A stretch of 44,692 bases of DNA from IMG/VR virus record IMGVR_UViG_3300006033_000041, positions 1 to 44,692 of that record, one strand, 5' to 3'. Made by a program: the position numbers and the translations under genes. How positions within the stretch are numbered: position 1 is the stretch's first letter; every line of letters starts with the position of its first letter. Origin of the DNA: a virus. Under the pieces are notes generated by a model. It did no database searches, was not told where the DNA came from, and saw only the letters and a program-made list of their open reading frames with translations. Positions 16,353 to 25,300 of this stretch are shown one piece after another.

Positions 16353-19300
16353 ATGGCCGATTTTGATATGGACGCTTATTTGCGGCGTCGCCCTTTCAAT
16401 CCGAATAACACTGATCGGTTACAAGGATTGGAGGCGGCTACTCAATCCAAAATCCAGGCATTATCTCAATACAGTGTTGAACGTCAGGCACAAAAGGAAG
16501 CCAACAAGGATTCTTGGGTCAGCAAGAATGATTTGGACCCTGATTCTGTTTCTGGTTCCCTGGTGAATCTGGGTGCTGCTGCTACCTACGGTGCGGGACG
16601 CTTTGCTGGCTTTGTGGCTTCTTTGCCCCAATCAATCAATGCACTGATCCATGAAGGCAAGGTTGATCCGGAAGACTGGAATGCCTACAACCGCATGGTT
16701 GAAGGTACAGCATCTCCAGAAGACATGTCCCGTCTTCAGCGTGATACCAACGATACGAATGCCCATATAGAAATGGGTAAAACCACGGTATTGGAGCGGA
16801 TCAATCGAGGAATTGAATCTCGTCAAACGGCCCGAGACATCAATGAAAAAACGAACATCCCTGAGATTCTCCATAACGAGAAGCGTCAGGAATTTCGTAA
16901 GGCACTAGGCCAAGGCTTCGATGAGAAGTGGGGCCAGGTACAACAAGGCATGGATGCCCTTTCCCGTGGCGAGGATGGCCAAGGATGGAGTGATATGGCC
17001 TCCGGTGTTGGCAAGCTCACTGCAGGGGCAGGGAAGGCTGTTGTAAACAACCCGATGGCTGCTTTTGAATACGCAGTCGAGAATGCTCCCCAGCTGCTTG
17101 TTGGTTTGGCTGGTAAGGGTGGACAGGTGTTGATGGGTGCCTCCAATGCAGGCTACGGGGCAGACCTTTTCAACCAAGGTGTTGAGAAGGTGCAAAAGGA
17201 TACTGGTGGGCAAATGCCAACCAGTGAAGTCCGTACTGAGATTGGTGGTGCAGCTTTTAGAGCCGCAGCAGCAGAACACGCATCTGATATGTTTGGTCTG
17301 GCTTTGATGAAGCCTGCTGCCAAGGCAATTACTGATCCTGTGCGTACTGGCTTCAAGCAATCTCTCCTCAATGTGGCTAAGGCAGGTGTAGGTGGTGTTG
17401 CTTCTGAGGCACCCACTGAAGGCTATCAGACCTACGAAGAAGGTAATGCGACACTGAATCCTGCATCTGCCAAGGACATCTACGAGGGTGCTGTCATCGG
17501 TGGTGTGTCAGGCGGTACGTTATCTGGCGGGGGGCGTGCTGTAGCTGAACTGGCTCAGGCTACTCCGGAACATGCCCAGAAGCGAGCCACGGAAGCGAAG
17601 GCACAGGAAGATCAGGTCACTGCGATGATCGACAACGATCCTTCTGCTTACCTGGATCGTGAGAGTAAATCCTACGATCCCATCAAGGCAGCACAGGTAT
17701 TGTTTGGCCATGCCCAGCTGGAATCGGCTACCCCTGAAGTTCGTCAACAGAATGTCGAGAAAGCACACGACATCATTGCTGGTTTGGAAACCCAACGAGG
17801 GGAACTCCAAGCCAAGATGGACCAGCTGACGCCGGAAGGTATTCAGTCCCGGATTGATGGCCTGAATACGCGGATCGCCGATGCCCCGCCTGCACTGGCT
17901 TCCCGTATTCAAGAAATGGTGACTTCCCTTGAAGGTGATCTTGCTGCCTTCGATCCCAAGAGCGTGGATCAGAAAGCAGTGAAAGCACTCCAGGCTCAAA
18001 TGGCCACGGTGGATCGGCAGCTTGCTGAAACCACAAAGCTGCGGGATCAACTTGCTGTTGAAACCAAGCCCAAGGAAGAAGACGTTGATGATGCGGTTGA
18101 GCAGGCTGATGCAGCCATCGATGCTTCGAAGCCGGAAACCAGTACGACTGCCAAGGCAGCGGTGGATCATGTGGTTAGCCTGGCCATGGCCCACCCGGAT
18201 AGTTTCTCGGATGACCATCTGAATCGCCTGGTTCAAAACCAAAGCAATGGATTGAGCGCACCACAACGTACCTTCCTGCGTACCTTGTCGGAAGCACGCA
18301 TTGCCGAGAATGCCTTGAAGACGATGGGCATTGTCGAGAATGAAGTGATGAACGGTGATCCAGCCAAGAACCAGCTGGGCATCAAGGATTACCGTCAACG
18401 GATGCAGGCAGCGATTGTGTCTCGCAACGAAGAGAAGGCCGCCACTGCTGTGCACATGCTCGGCAAGTTCGCCAATGCCCACAAGCAGAAGCTGCGGTTC
18501 TTCATGGATCAGTTCGCCAAGGCATCGAAGGCCGGGGCGATCAATGTGGTGCCGAGCAATCAGGGCTGGCAGCTCGCACCGACCCAGGATGTCTCGGCAG
18601 CAGGCCAAGCAGCCAATCGCAAGTTGGGTGGGATGACCATTCACAAGGGATCGGCAAAGCTGATCCGCCAGATCCAGGCCGAAGCCAAAGCGTTGGGGGC
18701 ATCCCATCAGCAGCTCCAGGCTGCCATGGCGTTGCGTTTCGCTACGGAAGATCAGCAGGCTGTGCCTCCGGTCGCGCAAACTGCAGTAGACCAGCCTGGT
18801 TCAGCTGTAGCAGTTAACTCCAGTCAACCTAGTCAAGCGCAGGGAACAGCGCCTGATTCGACTCCAGTTGATAAGTCAGTAACCCCTCAGTCAACTGAAG
18901 GGCAAACCCAGTATAAAGTGGACAGTACCGTAGACCCGGTATCCGAGGCAACTGCACCGGCCAAGCCGAAGAAGCCGCGTACCCGGATTGAGCCGAAGGA
19001 TTACCAGAACATCGTCGGATCCATCCTCAAGGTCACAGATGGTAAAGGTATTGCTCCTTCTCTAGCTTTAGATCTTCTGGGAGAAAGCGCCTCTAAGCAT
19101 TTGGGGAATCTTCGTCATATCGTTAGATCCGATAGCACTTGGAAGTTGGAAGGGGGTAAGTTGATTGAGTATCTCCGTGATGAGGGGTACACCCAACTCA
19201 ACACCGAAGAAGACCTCAAGGATCTATTGGCAGATCACATGAATGGTATTCCGGCTCGTCCTGCAGAAGTCATGCTGGAAGAAAAGGCCAAAGCCATTGA

Positions 19301-22300
19301 GCGTGAAGCCAAGAAGAAAGAACAGGCAGAGCGTCGTGCCATCAATGCTGAAGCCAAGGAAAAGGGCATCAAGCAGGCACGGGGCAAGCGTACCCTGGAC
19401 GATGTGCTGGCTGATCTGGCTTTGTGGGGAGAACAACAGAGTGCTCTGGAAGCAGTAGAGGAGCGTATCTCCATTCAGGCAGAGGCTGCGATGTATGAAG
19501 CAGCTGACTCTGCTGAGATCATGAAAGAACTGGCCGAAGTCGTCGGCTACACCGAAGAGGAAATTGAACGTGTCCGCATCGAAAATCGAGAGTCTGAAGA
19601 ACGCACTCCTGAAGCTGCCGAAGGAACGACGCAAGAAGGTCGTGGAGATCGGGCGGATGGTGGCCAAGCTGAAGAAGGAAAAGGAACAGATGCAGAAGCA
19701 GGCAAGCTCCCCCTCTTCACTCAAGTAGTCGATATCGCTGGCAAGAAGTTTGCCGAGGTCTTCAAGGACATCAACCTGATTGCACACAACCTGGTGCAGA
19801 AGGTTGGCAAGGACAAGGCTACCCAACGTCCGTTGGTGGCTGCCAAGGATTTCCTGAGTCAGTGGAATGACAAGACGCTCGACATCAAGGCATTGGAAGC
19901 CTTTGTCGGCGAGCCGCTGACGCATGTGCAGGAAAGTTTCCTGGAGCACTTTCGCACGACGGCAAAAGGCTGGGAAGAGTCGATCACTGCGAATTTGGTC
20001 AAAGGCCAAGTGGTAGCAGGGATCAAGTACAAGCAGGCCATTAAGGAAGCACGGGGCAACAAGGCAGCTCTGGCCAAGATCGAGGAAGAATTCAAGGGCA
20101 AGAAGCCGGGGGATGTCACCTACGAAGAGTGGAAGCGCTTCACCAACCCGATCCAGTTCCTGATCGAGCTGAACAAATCGGGCAAGGCCGACACGGAAGA
20201 GAACGTCAAGACGGCGATTGCCGCAGCGGCGTTTATGTACGTGGCCGAGAATGCCAAGGCTCCCCAGGTGACCTCCCCGGAGAGGGTCAAGGATATGTTC
20301 GGTGTCAGCGAGTACGACACTATCGGCGATGCCCTGTACAACAGGGTAAGCCGTCTGGGTAGCCCGGAGCGTTCGACCATCATTTCCATGGGTCAGCGGG
20401 TCACTCAGGCACTGGGCTTGTCGGCCAAGAACGAGGCACATCAGGATTTCCTGGCTCGCCTTGAGGCTGACCTGGGTGCCCATGTGATGAAGCTCCTGGT
20501 GGATACCGGCGTAATGGAGCGTACCGTGGTTTCCCGTCAGGAGATTTCTGCTGGGTTGAACCACCTGGAAAAGCATAATGCTGCCAAGCAGGGTGACATG
20601 GCTTTCCTGCGCATGGTGCGTTCGGAAGGCAAGACGGCCCGGGATCGCAATCTGAATCCAATGGCAGATCGGATCTCGACCATGGCCAAGGGCACGCAAG
20701 GTGTGCTCGGCAAGCTGTTCGGGGTGGAAGCACAGGTGAAGGAGCCGTCCTGGGAGCCGATCAAGGCAGCGCAGCAGACGACGGCCAACACGGATCAGCA
20801 GATCCCTGACTTCTTGAAGAAGATCATCCAGCACGAAAACAGTGTGGCCAACTATGTCCGTGGGGATGTCTGGACGCTGCTGCAGGGTCTGGGGGAAGAA
20901 GCCTTCCTGGAGATGGCCGGGTACATCCATCCGGATGAAGCTACCATGCACCACCTGTCGATCACGGCAGCCGAGGTGAGCAATGAAGCCCTGCGTCGTG
21001 AGCTGGGGGCTGCCATCGACTACTTCGGTACGCTGGAACGGAAAGAAGAGGAAGGCGGTAGTCCGCTGGGTCTGAAGCAGCCGTTGTACCTCGCCCACTC
21101 CGTCTGGAAGCAGCAGCGGGTGGGTATCGATGGTGTGATTAGCCCGCAAGCGAGCAAGATCCACCGGTGGATGCTTACTCGTAGCGACTGGCTTACCAAA
21201 GTAAATAGTACCGATACCGACATGATGAACAGCTTCTTCCTGCGGGTGGGAGAGGGTCTGGGCGTCAAGACGGACAAGCAGGGCAATGCCGCCTCTTTGC
21301 CGTACATCACCGAGATGTTCAACACGAAGTCCGAGGACAAGGAGACACGCGAGAAAGCAGTAGTCCTGCAAGCTGCGGTGGATGCCCTGATCCGTTCCCG
21401 TCAACCGGGAGCCGAGATGTCGGCTGAAGACAGCCAGGCAATCCTGGCCGGGGTAGCCAAGGGCGGTGAGAAGATGCACTCGATGGATGCCCTGATCGCC
21501 ATGGCGAATTACCAGGAAGCCAAGGCCAAGGCAGCGGGCGCAGCCTTCACCTTCGATGTGCAGATGATGGGTGAGGTCGATGGCGTAACCAACGGCCCCA
21601 TGCTCTCCCATCTGTTGCTGGGTGCTGGCAAGGATGCCCAAGGTTTGCTGGTTCGCCTGAATCGGGGCGGCTTCTTCCAGGAAGGCTCTGGCTTCTCGAA
21701 CTACAACGTGTGGCGCGGCGAAGCAGGCCATACCGACCTGTACGAATCGACGATTGGTGCCGTCATCAAGCACATCAACGGTCAGACGGAAAAGGCAGCA
21801 ACCTTTGCCCGTCTGCAGAAGATCACCGGGATGCTCTCCAACAAGGATACCGGTGCCGTTGAGAAGGCAGGGCGTAACATCATCAAGACCCCTTTGACCG
21901 CCATGCTGTTCGGTTCAACCGTGCAAGGAGCGGTGGATTCCATGTTCCGGGACTTCATTGCCAAGTCCTATGAAGGGTTCGAAGCCATTGCCAAAATGAA
22001 GCCAGAGGATAATCCGGAAGCCGCTTTGGTGGCCTACGTTGATAACCTGAATGCGCTCCTTATGGAAGCAACCCTGATTACCGAGCGTATTCCTCATGGT
22101 TCGCTGGAGGAGTTCCTGACCACGTTCGAATTTTCGGATACCCAGACCAAGGCACTGGAAGAAGTGTTCAATGCCAACCTGGGTGAGTCGGTCCAGGCCA
22201 CCATGGAAACGGCGTATGCCCCGTTCCTGGCAATGCGTAACGTGATCAACGACACGGCCAATGCCACCTTCGGTCTGTACCACGCGGCATACCAGGGTAT

Positions 22301-25300
22301 CCGCCAGACCGTGATCAATGAACTGATCGCCGCTGGTGAAATCACCGTGGGCAAGGATGGCAAGCCGTTGCACGACTTGACCCTGGAACAGGAAAAGCAG
22401 ATCGATGCTCGGGTGGCTGACCTGAACCCGGAAGTGCAAACCTATATGTCCAAGCAGTCGAAGAATGCCAAGGGATCGGGACTGCACATTTCGAAGTCTT
22501 CGCGGCAGCTCTCTCAGGAAAAGGCGTACCAGAACGTTTCCCAGTTCGGTCGCCCCTTCCCGGTACCCAAGGGTGAGTTCGGTTCCCTGTCCCTGCGTAA
22601 CTCGGCCTACCAGCGCATCCTGGCTATGCCCGGTGTCGCCATGGTGCCGATGATGATTCACTCACTGGACAGCGCGATCTCGCACATAGCCCTGATGGGA
22701 CGCCAGGTACTGAACGTCCATGACGCACATGGGACTGGCTTGAAGGACTTCATCCAGACGGCCCAAGCACTAAACCAGGCAACCTGGAAGGCAGTGCTCG
22801 GTTACTCCCCGGCAGCAGAAATGCGGGATGCTTTCCGCAATACTCTGTTCGGGATGGATGCTCTGTTGAAGTCGGGGGAAAACACCGAAGCGGTGATCGC
22901 CGAGATGAAGCAGTACCTCGATGCCTTGGGTGAGAAATACGGCACCTGGGTGGATGGTGTGAAGGTTCCCATGGCCACCAAGGATGTGCTGGTAAAAGTC
23001 GCTTCCGCGATGTTCCATGCGGCTGACCGGGCTGACCGGATCAAGTACGAAACCATGTCGCAGCTGCAGCATGTGGACCAGTACGCTCTGGAAGGTGGGC
23101 AATACGATGTGACCGATCCCGACCGGGCAGAGGCAGCACGCCTCCTCAAGCAAGTGGGCGATGGTTCCATGCCGGGTAGCGTGTGGAACGCCATCGACCG
23201 GATCAATGCAGTGGTGCTCGGTATCAAGCAGGGTCCGATCACCTCGCCGTATGGGGCACTGGCAGCCAAGGGGGCGAAAGCCAACATCCCGTCTGATTCC
23301 ACGCTGGTCCGCTTCTTCGAAGACAAGGGCACGCGCACCGCAGGCGAAGTGATTGCCCAGATCAAGGGCAAGATTAGTCCGGCCAACAAGGTGCTCCTGA
23401 AGAAGATCGAAGCGTTGATCGATTCGAAGTTGCCGGTCCAGATGATCACGGCACGCACGCCGGATGGCGGTACCTTGAGCAAGGAAGCCAATGCTCGGGG
23501 CTGGTTCGCCTACAAGGGTGATACCAAGGCAGTCTATGTGCTCAGTCCGGAATTTAAGATGTCTGGTTTGACCCCGGATCTCCTGGTTCATGAGCTGTTG
23601 CACGCTGCACTCGCCAAGACGATCAACCACCCGAATACCCCGGAAGCCAAGGCACTGGTGAAGTCCCTGGAGCAGATCAAGGCAGCAGTGGAAGCACACC
23701 TCGATGCCCATCCGGAACTGAAAGCCAAGTACCCGATGCAGCTCGATGTGCATGAGCTGGTGTCCTGGGGCATGTCGGATCTGGATTTCCAGCGGGATGT
23801 GCTTACCCAGATTCCCCTGGGCAAGTCCTCGGTAAGCAACAAGGTTATGTCGGCCATGATGGGGTTCATCAAGGCGATTTCGAAGTTCCTTGGTTTGCCG
23901 TTGACGGTCAAGGATGCTTCCGGGCAGGAAGTGGATAATGCGCTGGCTGCCTTGATCCAGGATGTTTCGGGCCTGTTTGAACAAGCCAAGAATCCGGATA
24001 ACGGGATGGCGACGGATACCTTCTCGGCCACCATGGAAGCCGTGCAGAACATGACCACGTTCGATGTCTATGAGGCATTGGACGAAGGCAAGGTTGCACC
24101 GACTTTCAGTGCCCATCTGCAGGGATTGCTGGGGAGCATCGCCAACAAGCTCCACGGCCCGTATGGCACGTTCAAGCATCTGGTGGAAAGCCAGATCGCC
24201 AGCACGCCGAAGGATCTGTGGACGCAGGCCCAAGGACGGAGCCACGCCCCGTTTGGCAGCGCAGCCCTGGCTGCCGGGATTCCGATGAACGACCAAGTGG
24301 CGTTCGTGCTGGAACAGGTGGAAGCCTCGGTTCAAGGTGCTCTGGAAGCCAACACGGGCGCAGCCCATGATGTGCGGATTGAATTGACCAAGCTCTACCA
24401 GGAAGCCCGTGCCAAGCTGGAAAACAGTACGGTACTCTCCCAGGATCTTCGAGATTTCTTGTTCAAGATGGATATGGGGCAAGGTGGGCGTATTCGCCAC
24501 CTTGCTCGATTTGCTGCGATGGGTCTGGCCCATCCGGAAGTAAATGCTGCCCTGCAGATCGCTACGGAGCGTGCCCCGATCACGGTTACAGGTAGCTTTG
24601 CACACCGTCTGGAAGCACTCTTCCAAAAGGTGCTGGAATGGTTCAATGGCCGCCTCACCCATACCTTTGCCGGCCAGCGTGCCGATGCCAAGTTGCACTC
24701 GCTGGTGACCCAGTTGGTTGAGATCGAAGCCAAGCGCAAAGAACCCATCCTACAACGGGCGAGTGCACTGGACTTCGTGGAGAACTCCCTGAAGCAAGGG
24801 GCCGCCAACCTGAAGGGCAAGGTTGAGCAGTTCGGGAAGTCGGATTGGGTACGTAACCGCAAGAGCAACATCGTGCGAGCAGCAGGAGCCACCGTCAGCA
24901 TGGTGGCCGGGGAGCGTACTGAAGCGGTCATGAACCACATCCAGGCTGTCCGTGACCGTCAGATGAACCAGGGCTTTGGTCTGGCCATGGGCCTCATCAA
25001 CGAGATCCGGGGCATGAACGACGGGAACAAGATGTTCCACCGTCTGATTCGTGAAGCCAAGCTGCGTGAAGGTGTCCGTGAGGATTTGATTACCCACACC
25101 GGCAACATCGCTCTGGAGAGCTTTGCCAATCAGGGCAAGGATCTGACCCAGGGTGACAAGGCCGCGATCACGGCAGGATTGCTCCGGGCCGATATCGCAT
25201 CCCTCCTCGACCATCATTCGATGGACGAGATCACGTCTTTGTTGCGTGACCCGGCTGCACTGGATCAGGAGATCGCTCGGCTGGAAGGGCTGCTTGCCCC

